A DNA stretch of 9,059 nt from CAZMUN01 sp964569815 (GCA_964569815.1 CAZMUN010000043.1:1-9059), one strand, 5' to 3'; positions 1-6,429 are shown, numbered from the stretch's first letter. The notes: generated from the sequence alone by a model not told the origin. Numbers and translations are program-made.

Positions 1-410
1 AGCGAAGCCCTCAGGCTTGGGCAGAATGGGTCGGCCATTGGAATGTGGCAGACTTGGTCCTTGTCAAAAAAAGTGCTGCTTCTTTTCGAGGTCCAGTCAA
101 TGAACTGGTTTGGGAACACGATCTGTCCTGGCATTATTTCCTCACGCAGGGAGCCACAGGCCGTTGTCGCAATAACCTTTTTTACGCCCTGTTCTTTCAA
201 AGCCCAAATATTTGCCCTGTTATTGACATTGGTTGGCATTATCTTGTGGCCTGGCCCATGCCTTGACAAAACCGCAACCTTTTTTCCCGAAATCTCGCCG
301 ACAACTACTTTGGAGGAGGGCTTTCCATAAGGGGTTTTTACAGCGAGCTCTTTTGCGTTCTTCAAAAGCTTTGGGTCTTCAAGGCCAGAGCCGCCGATTA
401 TTCCAATCAC
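1..410 (-). CDS. mtnP: S-methyl-5'-thioadenosine phosphorylase, N-terminal 136 codons (runs off window)
   Basis: Cleaves 5'-methylthioadenosine, the by-product of polyamine synthesis and other SAM-dependent reactions, with phosphate to adenine and methylthioribose-1-phosphate in the cytoplasm. The reading frame opens with the phosphate-binding loop IGIIGGSGL (residues 2-10). It continues with TPYGKPSS (26-33), SRHGPGH (49-55), VNNRANIWALKE (62-73), TTACGSLREE (82-91), QFIDWT (102-107) and CHIPMADPFCP (121-131), all closely matching human and archaeal MTAP. The start is GTG at 410-408, because the conserved domain begins at the next codon; its first four bases GTGA overlap the apt stop codon. 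A GAGGA lies nine bases upstream, inside apt. The C-terminal half is outside the window. Methylthioinosine or purine nucleoside phosphorylase is the alternative, but the TTACGSL segment favours MTAP. The neighbour apt uses the adenine released. Confidence 0.93.
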   Translation of the reverse strand, partial: MIGIIGGSGLEDPKLLKNAKELAVKTPYGKPSSKVVVGEISGKKVAVLSRHGPGHKIMPTNVNNRANIWALKEQGVKKVIATTACGSLREEIMPGQIVFPNQFIDWTSKRSSTFFDKDQVCHIPMADPFCPSLRAS

Positions 411-946
411 TCTTTCACTTCCTCTGAATCAAATTTAAGCAAACTAAAAAAATCATATCCCTTTACCTTTTCCCTGCCAGGCAAAAACGTTAATTCAACC
501 AGGCATGCAATGCCGTTGACCTTGCCCTTAAGCTTTTCAACCAAGTCAATTGCTGCCTTCAGGGTTCCGCCTGTTGCCAAAAGGTCATCCACAATCAAAA
601 CAGAGTCGCCTTTTTCGATTGCATCCTCATGGATTTCAAACGCATCGGTGCTGTATTCGGTTTCAAAATCCTGCTTTATCTTCTTTGCAGGCAGCTTTCC
701 CGGCTTCCTCAACGGCACAAACCCGGCGTGAAACTCGTATGCCAAAACCGCTCCAAGGATAAATCCCCTGCTTTCAGCGCTCACAACCTTGTCAAAATGC
801 ATGTCCTTTTTCATGAAGTGTTCCACAAGCTCGTCAACGGCCTGCCGAAAAGCAGGCGCATCCTGAAGCAGGCTTGTGACATCGTAGAAAAGAATGCCCT
901 TTTTTGGAAAATGCGGAATGGTCCTGATTTTTTTGCTTAAATCCAT
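407..946 (-). CDS. apt: Adenine phosphoribosyltransferase
   Basis: Converts adenine and PRPP to AMP and pyrophosphate (purine salvage, cytoplasmic). The 179-residue length is normal for the family. Family landmarks are all present: the N-terminal IPHFPKKGILFYDVTSLL block (residues 10-27), ESRGFILG (58-65), RKPGKLP (80-86) and the PRPP-binding motif VLIVDDLLATGGT (116-128) with its two acidic residues and the glycine/threonine loop. The ATG at 946-944 is preceded at eight bases by GGTGAG, which lies in the last codons of the upstream nucleotidyltransferase gene. Only five bases separate that gene's stop from this start. Downstream, the stop codon overlaps the GTG of mtnP, so the two salvage enzymes are probably made together from one message. 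I see nothing anomalous. Confidence 0.96.
   Translation of the reverse strand: MDLSKKIRTIPHFPKKGILFYDVTSLLQDAPAFRQAVDELVEHFMKKDMHFDKVVSAESRGFILGAVLAYEFHAGFVPLRKPGKLPAKKIKQDFETEYSTDAFEIHEDAIEKGDSVLIVDDLLATGGTLKAAIDLVEKLKGKVNGIACLVELTFLPGREKVKGYDFFSLLKFDSEEVKE
420..424 (-). promoter_or_regulatory. Ribosome binding site for mtnP (GAGGA)
   Basis: The minus strand reads GAGGA nine bases before the GTG at 410. It lies inside the end of apt and supports choosing this GTG as the mtnP start, with translation coupled to apt. Confidence 0.5.
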
Positions 947-951
947 AAAAA

Positions 952-1719
952 CTACTCACCTGCTTTTGTAAACCCTTTCCATCCCTTGATGGCATTTTCA
1001 TACCTTTCAAAGGTATCGGTCTGCAAAAACTGCCTTTCGCCCATGTCAACGCCAAAAAGCTTTCCCTCTTCTGCCAGCACAGGAAAAACCTCTTTTTCAA
1101 TGCTCGCCTTCTTCCCTGCCGGCATATACTCAAATATCTTTGGGCTCAAAACATAAGCGCCTGCGTGAATCAGCTTAAAGCCCTCGTTTTCGTCAGGGGG
1201 CTTTTCGCTGAACTCCGTTATCCTGTTGCCCTCCAACTTAACCAAGCCGCCGGCTTTGGTATAAGCAACTGTTGCAAGCGCCAGGCAGGCAATCGCGTCG
1301 CTTTTGTCAAAAACCCGGCTCATTTTTGCAAGGTCCAGGTCTTTGAGCTCGTCGCCGTTCATTCCAATGAACTTTTTTTCCTCCTTAAAAACAGGTTCCG
1401 CGATCTTTAACGCGCCTGCTGTTCCCATATAATCCTTTTCAACCTGGTAGCTTAACTTAACGCCAAGCTTTTCCCCTGAACCAAAATTTTCCTCTATTTG
1501 CTCGTGCTTGTAGCCGACAGCCAGCGTAATTTCCTTTACTCCAAACCTTTTCACCAGCTCAATGTTCCACTGCAAGCAAGGGATGCCCTGCACTGGCAAA
1601 ACAAGCTTGCTTAATTCCAGTGTAACAGGCCTCAGCCTCGTGCCCAAACCGCCTGCCAGAATGAATGCTTTTCTTATGCCAGAATCCAAGGTTTGCACCA
1701 ATTGATTTTTATTCTTCAT
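952..1719 (-). CDS. Sugar-phosphate nucleotidyltransferase (NDP-sugar pyrophosphorylase family), exact sugar unknown
   Basis: Family members join an NTP and a sugar-1-phosphate to give an NDP-sugar. Visible motifs are AFILAGGLGTRLRP (residues 18-31), DYMGTAGAL (96-104), NGDE (121-124, first metal-binding Asp), SEKP (171-174) and HAGAYVLSP (185-193). The overall shape resembles mannose-1-phosphate or heptose-1-phosphate guanylyltransferases, including an SIEKEVFP block (206-213). Two signature positions deviate: the usual PK after the loop is SK (37-38), and the usual WxDxGT segment near the C-terminus reads FLQTDT (231-236), so the second metal Asp is absent or shifted. The ATG at 1719 has no Shine-Dalgarno, and the domain starts about 16 residues later. 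A TATA-like box just upstream of the ATG would fit a leaderless start at GTG codon 8 (1698-1696). It is first in a minus-strand unit with apt and mtnP; no functional link is obvious. Confidence 0.85.
   Translation of the reverse strand: MKNKNQLVQTLDSGIRKAFILAGGLGTRLRPVTLELSKLVLPVQGIPCLQWNIELVKRFGVKEITLAVGYKHEQIEENFGSGEKLGVKLSYQVEKDYMGTAGALKIAEPVFKEEKKFIGMNGDELKDLDLAKMSRVFDKSDAIACLALATVAYTKAGGLVKLEGNRITEFSEKPPDENEGFKLIHAGAYVLSPKIFEYMPAGKKASIEKEVFPVLAEEGKLFGVDMGERQFLQTDTFERYENAIKGWKGFTKAGE
955..960 (-). promoter_or_regulatory. Ribosome binding site for apt (GGTGAG)
   Basis: GGTGAG on the minus strand sits eight bases before the apt ATG, overlapping the last two codons of the upstream nucleotidyltransferase gene. 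It matches the archaeal-type anti-Shine-Dalgarno core GGTGA and confirms the apt start. Confidence 0.5.
1706..1714 (+). promoter_or_regulatory. Possible TATA-like box for the TIM-barrel gene
   Basis: TTTTTATTC on the plus strand is centred about 32 bases before the ATG at 1742. This would place transcription start close to the start codon. It lies inside the 5' end of the divergent nucleotidyltransferase gene. The match to an archaeal TATA box is weak. Confidence 0.22.
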
Positions 1720-1720
1720 T

Positions 1721-1728
1721 ATTTTAAA
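1721..1728 (-). promoter_or_regulatory. TATA-like box in the 22-bp divergent gap (nucleotidyltransferase side)
   Basis: The minus strand reads TTTAAAAT immediately before the annotated ATG at 1719. If it is a TATA box, transcription would begin about 25 bases further on, near 1700, at the in-frame GTG (1698-1696) or TTG (1701-1699), and not upstream of the ATG. That would shorten the protein by six or seven residues. This is a match by eye in an AT-rich gap. Confidence 0.3.
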
Positions 1729-1741
1729 CTTAATTGGTACA

Positions 1742-2596
1742 ATGCTTGGCTTGAGCAGCAGCTATTACGGTTTCCAGGGCAAGGGCCTCTACAAATCCGT
1801 TTCCAGGGTTTTTGAGCTGGGCTTTGAAACAGTTGAACTTGGAGCAGGCCACAGCTGGGAGCCTAAAATTGAGGAAACTCTGCGAAAAATAAAGCGAGAT
1901 TTCCCCAACAAAAGCTATACCCTGCACGGGCTTTTCCCTCCTTTGGAGGAAAGGCACTGGTTTAACGCTTCCCTGGGCTTAACAGAGTTGAACCAAAGTG
2001 TTGTTGAAGGCTTTTTCAAGGCAGCTGAATTAATGGAGGCAAAGGTTGTTTCTATTCACCCTGGCTTCAACAGGCATGTTTCTTTTGGAAAAGACAAGTC
2101 AGGGCTGGTTGAGCCAGAAAAAGGCGAAACGATTCCGCAAGAAGAGGCCTGGGAGGGAATGTTTTCGGTTCTGCAGGAGTGCCTGAAAAAAGCTGAAGAA
2201 GTGGGCTGCGATTTTGCAATTGAAAACATTACTGAAAGGGGCCATGCCTTCATTGACTCAAAGGAAAAGTTTGAAAAAATTTTCCAAGCCTTTCCTGGCC
2301 TAAAATTTTTGTTTGACATAGGGCATGCAATGTGGGTTGAAAAAACCGAGCAATACATTGAAGCATTCTGGCCAAAAATTGGGCAAATTCACATGCACTT
2401 TTCAAGACCAAAAAGCCAGGCCCAAATGAGTGACGAGCACAAGCCTATTACAAGCCTTGGGCAAATCAAGGCCTTGGAACAAGTGAAGCAGTTCAGGGAA
2501 ATTCCGGTAATATTTGAACACGGTCCAAATATAGTGGAAAAAGAAATACTTGGAGAAAAAAAGCTTTTAGAAGAATTTGAGGAATCGTTTAAATAG
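1742..2596 (+). CDS. Xylose-isomerase-like TIM-barrel protein (sugar phosphate isomerase/epimerase family, AP_endonuc_2 type)
   Basis: A 284-residue soluble protein with the layout of the AP-endonuclease-2 / xylose-isomerase-like superfamily, whose members are metal-dependent sugar isomerases, epimerases or endonuclease IV. Likely metal-site residues on successive strand ends are H62 (TLHG), H106 (SIHPG), E161 (AIENI), D192 and H195 (FDIGHA), H217/H219 (IHMHFS) and E259 (IFEHG). No signal peptide or membrane span is seen. The ATG is used because the first strand, LGLSSSYY, starts at once; only a weak GGT lies upstream. The stop codon is embedded in a TTTAAATAG string that may be a promoter for ugd. 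It is divergent from the nucleotidyltransferase gene by 22 bases and 68 bases ahead of ugd. The substrate cannot be read from the sequence: context suggests a sugar or sugar phosphate, but endonuclease IV-like DNA repair is a less likely alternative. Confidence 0.8.
   Translation: MLGLSSSYYGFQGKGLYKSVSRVFELGFETVELGAGHSWEPKIEETLRKIKRDFPNKSYTLHGLFPPLEERHWFNASLGLTELNQSVVEGFFKAAELMEAKVVSIHPGFNRHVSFGKDKSGLVEPEKGETIPQEEAWEGMFSVLQECLKKAEEVGCDFAIENITERGHAFIDSKEKFEKIFQAFPGLKFLFDIGHAMWVEKTEQYIEAFWPKIGQIHMHFSRPKSQAQMSDEHKPITSLGQIKALEQVKQFREIPVIFEHGPNIVEKEILGEKKLLEEFEESFK
2588..2595 (+). promoter_or_regulatory. Possible TATA box for the ugd operon
   Basis: TTTAAATA overlaps the stop codon of the TIM-barrel gene. 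It would place a transcription start near 2615-2620, leaving a leader of about 45-50 bases that carries the AGGAG site before ugd. A second AT-rich candidate is the T-run at 2618-2625. Neither was tested statistically. Confidence 0.3.
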
Positions 2597-2606
2597 TACA
2601 TGCCTC

Positions 2607-2623
2607 AAAAAATTAGCTTTTTT
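2607..2623 (+). terminator. Possible weak T-tract terminator after the TIM-barrel gene
   Basis: Six A's, a five-base spacer and six T's form a small A/T stem ending in a T-run, 10-27 bases past the stop codon. Archaeal terminators are often simple T-tracts, but this element is weak and also overlaps the possible ugd promoter zone. Confidence 0.25.
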
Positions 2624-2650
2624 AACAGATTAGCGTTTGTTGTTTGTAAA

Positions 2651-2655
2651 AGGAG
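2651..2655 (+). promoter_or_regulatory. Ribosome binding site for ugd (AGGAG)
   Basis: AGGAG lies nine bases before the ATG at 2665 and is the clearest Shine-Dalgarno in the window. It fixes the ugd start. Confidence 0.6.
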
Positions 2656-2664
2656 CGGAAAAGG

Positions 2665-3972
2665 ATGAAAGTTGCAGTAATTGGAACAGGATACGTGGGC
2701 CTTACAACTGGCACCTGTTTGGCGGAAATAGGCCACAGCGTAACCTGTGTGGACATAAACGAGAAAAAAATAAAGGCCCTGAATGAAGGAAAGGTTCCGA
2801 TTTTTGAGCCAGGCCTTAAGGAAATAATCGGCAAGAACGTGAAAGCGAAAAGGCTTTCCTTTACCACTGATTTTGACAGCGCTGTCCAAAAAAGTGAAAT
2901 CATTTTCATTGCAGTTGGAACGCCGCCAAAGCCAAACGGTGACGCAAACCTTACCTATATTGAAAACGTTTCACGCGGCATTGTTGCTGCAGCAAAAAAG
3001 CCAAAAATCGTTGTAGAAAAAAGCACTGTTCCAGTGCAGACAGGAAAGCGCGTAAAGCAGGTTTTGAACTGCGAGCACGGCTCAGAGCAAGGCTTGTGCA
3101 TAAAGCATGAAGTGGTAAGCAACCCAGAGTTTTTAAGGGAAGGCTCGGCCGTTGAGGACTTTTTGCACCCTGACCGAATTGTGGTCGGAACCGAATCAGA
3201 AAAAGCCAAAAAGGCAATGGAAGAGCTCTACAAGCCTCTTAATGCAAAAATGGTTTTCACAGACATTGAGAGTGCGGAACTCATAAAGCATGCTTCAAAC
3301 AGCTTTCTTGCGACAAAAATCAGTTTCATTAACGCGGTTGCAAACATCTGCGAAAAAACAGGAGCAGACATTGAAATGGTTGCAGAGGGCATGGGCTTGG
3401 ACAAAAGGATTGGCCGCTCTTTTTTGAACGCAGGCATTGGCTATGGCGGCTCCTGTTTCCCAAAAGACGTTGAAGCCTTTATCAAGATTGCTGAAAAAAA
3501 CGGCTACGATTTCAAGCTTTTGAAGGAAGTGCAGGCAATCAACTTTTCGCAAAGGCAGCAGTTTTTGGAAAAAGTTGAGGAAGCCTTATGGAACCTTAAC
3601 AACAAAACCATCGCAGTTTTGGGCCTGGCCTTCAAGCCAAACACAGACGACATGCGCATTGCTCCAAGCATTGGCATAATAAACGGCCTGCTCAAAGAAA
3701 ACGCAAAAGTCAAGGCCTTTGACCCTGAAGCAATGGGAAAAGCAAAAGAAATATTCAAAAACAAGATTGAGTACTGCAAAGGCATCTACGAAACAGTCAA
3801 GGATGCGGACGCAGTGCTTTTCTTGACCGAATGGGAAGAATTCAAAAAAATCGATTTGCAAAAGACAAAAAAGCTCATGAAACAGCCTTTTGCCTTTGAC
3901 GGCAGGAACATGTTTGATTCCGAGAAAATGAGAAAAGCTGGCTTCAACTATGTAAGCATTGGACGGATTTGA
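2665..3972 (+). CDS. ugd: UDP-glucose 6-dehydrogenase
   Basis: Oxidises UDP-glucose to UDP-glucuronate with two NAD+ in the cytoplasm. The 435-residue length is typical. It shows an N-terminal Rossmann fold with GTGYVG (residues 7-12) and D30 after the second strand, EKSTVPVQTG (118-127), NPEFLREG (153-160), ELIKHASN (205-212) and the catalytic loop GYGGSCFPKD (259-268) with nucleophile C264. T121, E155, E159, K208, N212, C264 and D268 match the catalytic set described for streptococcal UGDH. A C-terminal UDP-binding domain carries VLGLAFKPNTDDMR (318-331). The GSCFPKD form, and not GGHCIP, points to UDP-glucose as substrate. A strong AGGAG precedes the ATG. The next gene starts directly after the stop, and the decarboxylase using UDP-glucuronate is two genes on, so this is the middle step of a probable UDP-xylose route. 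Confidence 0.95.
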   Translation: MKVAVIGTGYVGLTTGTCLAEIGHSVTCVDINEKKIKALNEGKVPIFEPGLKEIIGKNVKAKRLSFTTDFDSAVQKSEIIFIAVGTPPKPNGDANLTYIENVSRGIVAAAKKPKIVVEKSTVPVQTGKRVKQVLNCEHGSEQGLCIKHEVVSNPEFLREGSAVEDFLHPDRIVVGTESEKAKKAMEELYKPLNAKMVFTDIESAELIKHASNSFLATKISFINAVANICEKTGADIEMVAEGMGLDKRIGRSFLNAGIGYGGSCFPKDVEAFIKIAEKNGYDFKLLKEVQAINFSQRQQFLEKVEEALWNLNNKTIAVLGLAFKPNTDDMRIAPSIGIINGLLKENAKVKAFDPEAMGKAKEIFKNKIEYCKGIYETVKDADAVLFLTEWEEFKKIDLQKTKKLMKQPFAFDGRNMFDSEKMRKAGFNYVSIGRI

Positions 3973-4710
3973 ATGCAGGTAATAATTCCGGCAGCAGGAT
4001 ATGCAACAAGGCTATACCCTTTAACCAAAAGCCAGCCAAAAGCCCTATTGGAAGTTAAGGGCAAGCCAATTTTGGAACACATCATTGCAAGAATTGAAAA
4101 GCTTCCAAACATTTCCCATATAACGGTTGTAAGCAACAACAAGTACTACAAAAACTTCAAAGACTGGGCTTCTGGCTTTGAAACAAGCGTTCCCTTAAAG
4201 GTTTTGAATGATGGAACGAAAAGCAACCAAGACAGGCTTGGCCAGATTGGCGACATACAGCTTGCAATAGAGGAAATGCAACTAGACGAAGACCTTCTTT
4301 TGATTTCCGGAGACAACTTGTTCAATTTTGAATTGGGGCCGATTTACGAGTTCTTCAAAGAGCACAAAGTGATAGTTAACGCATTGTATGACATCAATGA
4401 CCTTGATGCAGCAAAAGAGCTTGGAGTAATGGCCGTCGACCCAAAAACCAACAAGGTTACTGACTTTGAGGAAAAGCCTGAAAACCCGAAAAGCACAAAC
4501 GTTTCCCTTGGAATATACCTCTTTCCAAAAGACCGCGTTTCCAAAATAAAGGGCTTCTTGGACAAGGGCGGCAAGCCGGACAAAATAGGCTATTTGATGG
4601 CAGAACTGACTGAAAAAGGCCAGCTTTACGGTTTCGTATACAACGAAAAATGGTTTGACATCGGGGTTTTACCCGCTTTAGAGAAAGCAAGAAAAGAGTT
4701 TGTGCCCTAA
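3973..4710 (+). CDS. Sugar nucleotidyltransferase, RmlA/GalU-type; probable UTP--glucose-1-phosphate uridylyltransferase
   Basis: Predicted to make an NDP-sugar from NTP and a sugar-1-phosphate. The 245-residue protein has the PAAGYATRLYPLT loop (residues 6-18), PKALLEVKGKPI with catalytic K23, LISGDN (110-115) with metal Asp D114, FEEKPENP, a conserved SLGIYLF strand and WFDIG (227-231) with the second metal Asp D229. Both metal ligands are therefore intact, unlike in the nucleotidyltransferase at 952-1719. The ATG follows the ugd TGA with no intervening base, and the decarboxylase gene starts eight bases after this stop, so the three genes are surely co-transcribed. Family members include glucose-1-phosphate thymidylyl- and uridylyltransferases, and motifs do not separate them. 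The flanking UDP-glucose enzymes make UDP-glucose synthesis the best inference. The short C-terminus lacks the left-handed beta-helix of bifunctional GlmU. Confidence 0.87.
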   Translation: MQVIIPAAGYATRLYPLTKSQPKALLEVKGKPILEHIIARIEKLPNISHITVVSNNKYYKNFKDWASGFETSVPLKVLNDGTKSNQDRLGQIGDIQLAIEEMQLDEDLLLISGDNLFNFELGPIYEFFKEHKVIVNALYDINDLDAAKELGVMAVDPKTNKVTDFEEKPENPKSTNVSLGIYLFPKDRVSKIKGFLDKGGKPDKIGYLMAELTEKGQLYGFVYNEKWFDIGVLPALEKARKEFVP

Positions 4711-4718
4711 GATTTACA

Positions 4719-5654
4719 ATGAAAACAGTTGTTGTAGCAGGCGGAGCAGGCTTCATTGGCTCCAATTTGTGCAAAACACTGCTTGGACAAGGCCACAAAG
4801 TGGTATGCGTTGACAGCTTCGTTACAGGAAACAAGACCAACTTGGAGGAAGTGTTCTACGAAAAAAATTTTTCCCTTATCGCGCACGACATCACAGAGCC
4901 GCTTCAATTCAAGGGCCCTGTTGACCAAGTATACGACATGGCAAGCCCTGCTTCTCCCATAGACTTCCCAAAAATTCCGATAGAAATCCTTTTGACTGCC
5001 TCTGTTGGCGTAAAAAACCTCCTTGAATTCGCTTTGGAAAAAAAGGCAACACTGCTTCATGCCTCAACAAGCGAAGTTTACGGAAACCCTTTAGAGCACC
5101 CTCAAAAGGAAAGCTATTGGGGGAACGTGAACCCAATCGGGGAAAGAAGCTGCTACGATGAAGGAAAAAGGTTTGCCGAAGCCCTTATGACAGCTTACAA
5201 GAAAAAGAAAGGCTCTGATACAAGAGTTGCACGCATCTTCAACACCTATGGGCCAAAAATGCGTGCAGACGACGGCCGGGTTGTGCCAAACTTCATAATG
5301 CAGGCTCTTGCCGGCAAACCCTTAACGGTTTATGGAAAAGGCAGTCAAACCAGAAGCTTTTGCTTTGTTTCAGACCTGGTTTCAGGCCTAGCAAAGCTAA
5401 TGGGCTCCTCTTGCACTGAACCGGTAAACCTTGGAAACCCAAACGAAATGACTATTTTAGAGCTTGCGGAAAAAGTTGTCGAGCTTACCGGAAGCAAAAG
5501 CAGGATTGAATTCAAGCCCTTGCCAAAAGACGATCCAACCAAAAGGCAGCCGGACATATCCAGGGCAAAAAAAGAGCTCTCCTGGAAGCCAAAAGTTTCC
5601 TTGGAAGAAGGCCTCAAAAAAACTATTGAATACTTTAAGTCAGTTGATGCATAA
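4719..5654 (+). CDS. UDP-glucuronate decarboxylase (UDP-xylose synthase), extended SDR family
   Basis: Predicted to convert UDP-glucuronate to UDP-xylose and CO2 through a bound-NAD+ 4-keto intermediate. The 311-residue protein has the Rossmann loop GGAGFIG (residues 8-14), MASPASPIDF (74-83), STSEVYGNPLEHPQ (116-129) and the decarboxylase hallmark GERSCYDEGKR (141-151) with Y146 and K150. It also has ARIFNTYGPKM (171-181), GSQTRSFCFVSDL (208-220) and VNLGNPNEMTILELAE (236-251). T117, S118, E119, Y146, K150 and R276 align, with an offset of one, to the catalytic residues I recall for human UXS1 (118, 119, 120, 147, 151, 277). No N-terminal membrane anchor is present, so it should be cytosolic. 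It is third in the operon with ugd and a nucleotidyltransferase, and converges on the GT2 gene with 10 bases between stops. A dTDP-glucose 4,6-dehydratase is much less likely given the YDEGKR motif. Confidence 0.9.
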   Translation: MKTVVVAGGAGFIGSNLCKTLLGQGHKVVCVDSFVTGNKTNLEEVFYEKNFSLIAHDITEPLQFKGPVDQVYDMASPASPIDFPKIPIEILLTASVGVKNLLEFALEKKATLLHASTSEVYGNPLEHPQKESYWGNVNPIGERSCYDEGKRFAEALMTAYKKKKGSDTRVARIFNTYGPKMRADDGRVVPNFIMQALAGKPLTVYGKGSQTRSFCFVSDLVSGLAKLMGSSCTEPVNLGNPNEMTILELAEKVVELTGSKSRIEFKPLPKDDPTKRQPDISRAKKELSWKPKVSLEEGLKKTIEYFKSVDA

Positions 5655-5664
5655 ACCTTTCCAG

Positions 5665-6402
5665 CTATTTCTCCAAAGGCTTTAGCTTTCGCAGTTCAGT
5701 CATTCTTCTCTTCTTCAGCTTCAATATTCCCTTGAACTGCTTAACTGAATCCTTCCAAACATTTACAGTGCTTTCCCCAAATCCATAGCTTCCTTCAATT
5801 GGGACCTCGCATACCTTAAACCCAAGCCATTGGGCTACCATCAAGGCTTCCGTGTCCCAAAACCACCACCTGTCTTCAAGGTAAGGCAAAACCTTCATTA
5901 TAACCGGCTTCCTAAAGCCCTTCATTCCGCCCTGGTAGTCACGCAAACGCCCCCCAAGGATTGTGTTTGCAAGCAATGTATATGTTTTTCCAAAAAGCTT
6001 TCTGATTAAAGGGCTCCTGAACTTTGAATTGCGGTAGTGCTTGCTTGCCACTGCAACATCGCATTCAGCTTGAAGCCTTTTTGCTATCTCCAGCAAATAC
6101 TTTTGGTTAATTTCAAGGTCCGCATCCAGGTAAACAGCGATTTCCCCATCTGCTTCCCTAAAGCCAAGGGACAGGGCAAGGCCACGGCCCATTCTCACGT
6201 CCTTGTGCAAGACCTTTACCCTAGGGTTTCCTGCTTCAACCTTTTTTGCAACCTCCAAAGTTTGGTCAGGGTTCTGGCCAGTGACAACCAGCACTTCGAA
6301 ATCCTTTGTAAGTGTTTCAACAGCCTTGCATATTTTTGGAACGTTTTTCTCAAGCTGTTTTGCAGCACGGTATGCCGGTACAATAACTGTCAGCTTCAAC
6401 AT
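5665..6402 (-). CDS. Family 2 glycosyltransferase, polyprenyl/dolichol-phosphate sugar synthase type
   Basis: Predicted to transfer a sugar from an NDP-sugar to a polyprenyl phosphate at the inner face of the membrane. The 245-residue protein opens with LTVIVPAYRA (residues 4-13), has the metal-binding DAD at 93-95 in YLDADLE, DYQGGMKGFRK (155-165) and a WFWDTE acceptor-site motif (180-185) followed by GFKVCEVPI, as in DPM1-like GT2 enzymes. No C-terminal membrane spans are present, so it is the short form, with a basic tail (residues 227-245) that may touch the membrane. The usual DDGS motif after the second strand is replaced by TGQNPDQT (41-48). AGGGTGGA directly abuts the ATG, and the TTG at codon 2 is an alternative start. 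It lies 41 bases downstream of the GT-C gene on the same strand, which suggests donor maker and donor user. Confidence 0.88.
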   Translation of the reverse strand: MLKLTVIVPAYRAAKQLEKNVPKICKAVETLTKDFEVLVVTGQNPDQTLEVAKKVEAGNPRVKVLHKDVRMGRGLALSLGFREADGEIAVYLDADLEINQKYLLEIAKRLQAECDVAVASKHYRNSKFRSPLIRKLFGKTYTLLANTILGGRLRDYQGGMKGFRKPVIMKVLPYLEDRWWFWDTEALMVAQWLGFKVCEVPIEGSYGFGESTVNVWKDSVKQFKGILKLKKRRMTELRKLKPLEK

Positions 6403-6410
6403 TCCACCCT
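6403..6410 (-). promoter_or_regulatory. Ribosome binding site abutting the GT2 start (AGGGTGGA)
   Basis: The minus strand reads AGGGTGGA with no gap before the ATG at 6402. The zero spacing is unusually short. The neighbouring TTG (codon 2) would gain three bases, so the exact start is uncertain by one codon. Confidence 0.4.
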
Positions 6411-6429
6411 ATGCAAAAAGCCTAGAAAC

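Noticed and set aside
43..427. Plus-strand open frames opposite mtnP
   Set aside because: They are antisense to a confidently identified methylthioadenosine phosphorylase and show no domain or ribosome binding site.
2597..2664. Possible small RNA or riboswitch in the 68-base gap before ugd
   Set aside because: I see only an A/T run pair, an AGGAG site and no stable GC-containing stem or known riboswitch core.
4457..5136. Minus-strand open frames opposite the nucleotidyltransferase and UXS genes
   Set aside because: They are shadows of two well-supported plus-strand genes, with no motif of their own.
5655..5664. Terminator hairpin between the convergent UXS and GT2 genes
   Set aside because: The 10-base gap has no inverted repeat and no T-run of useful length on either strand.
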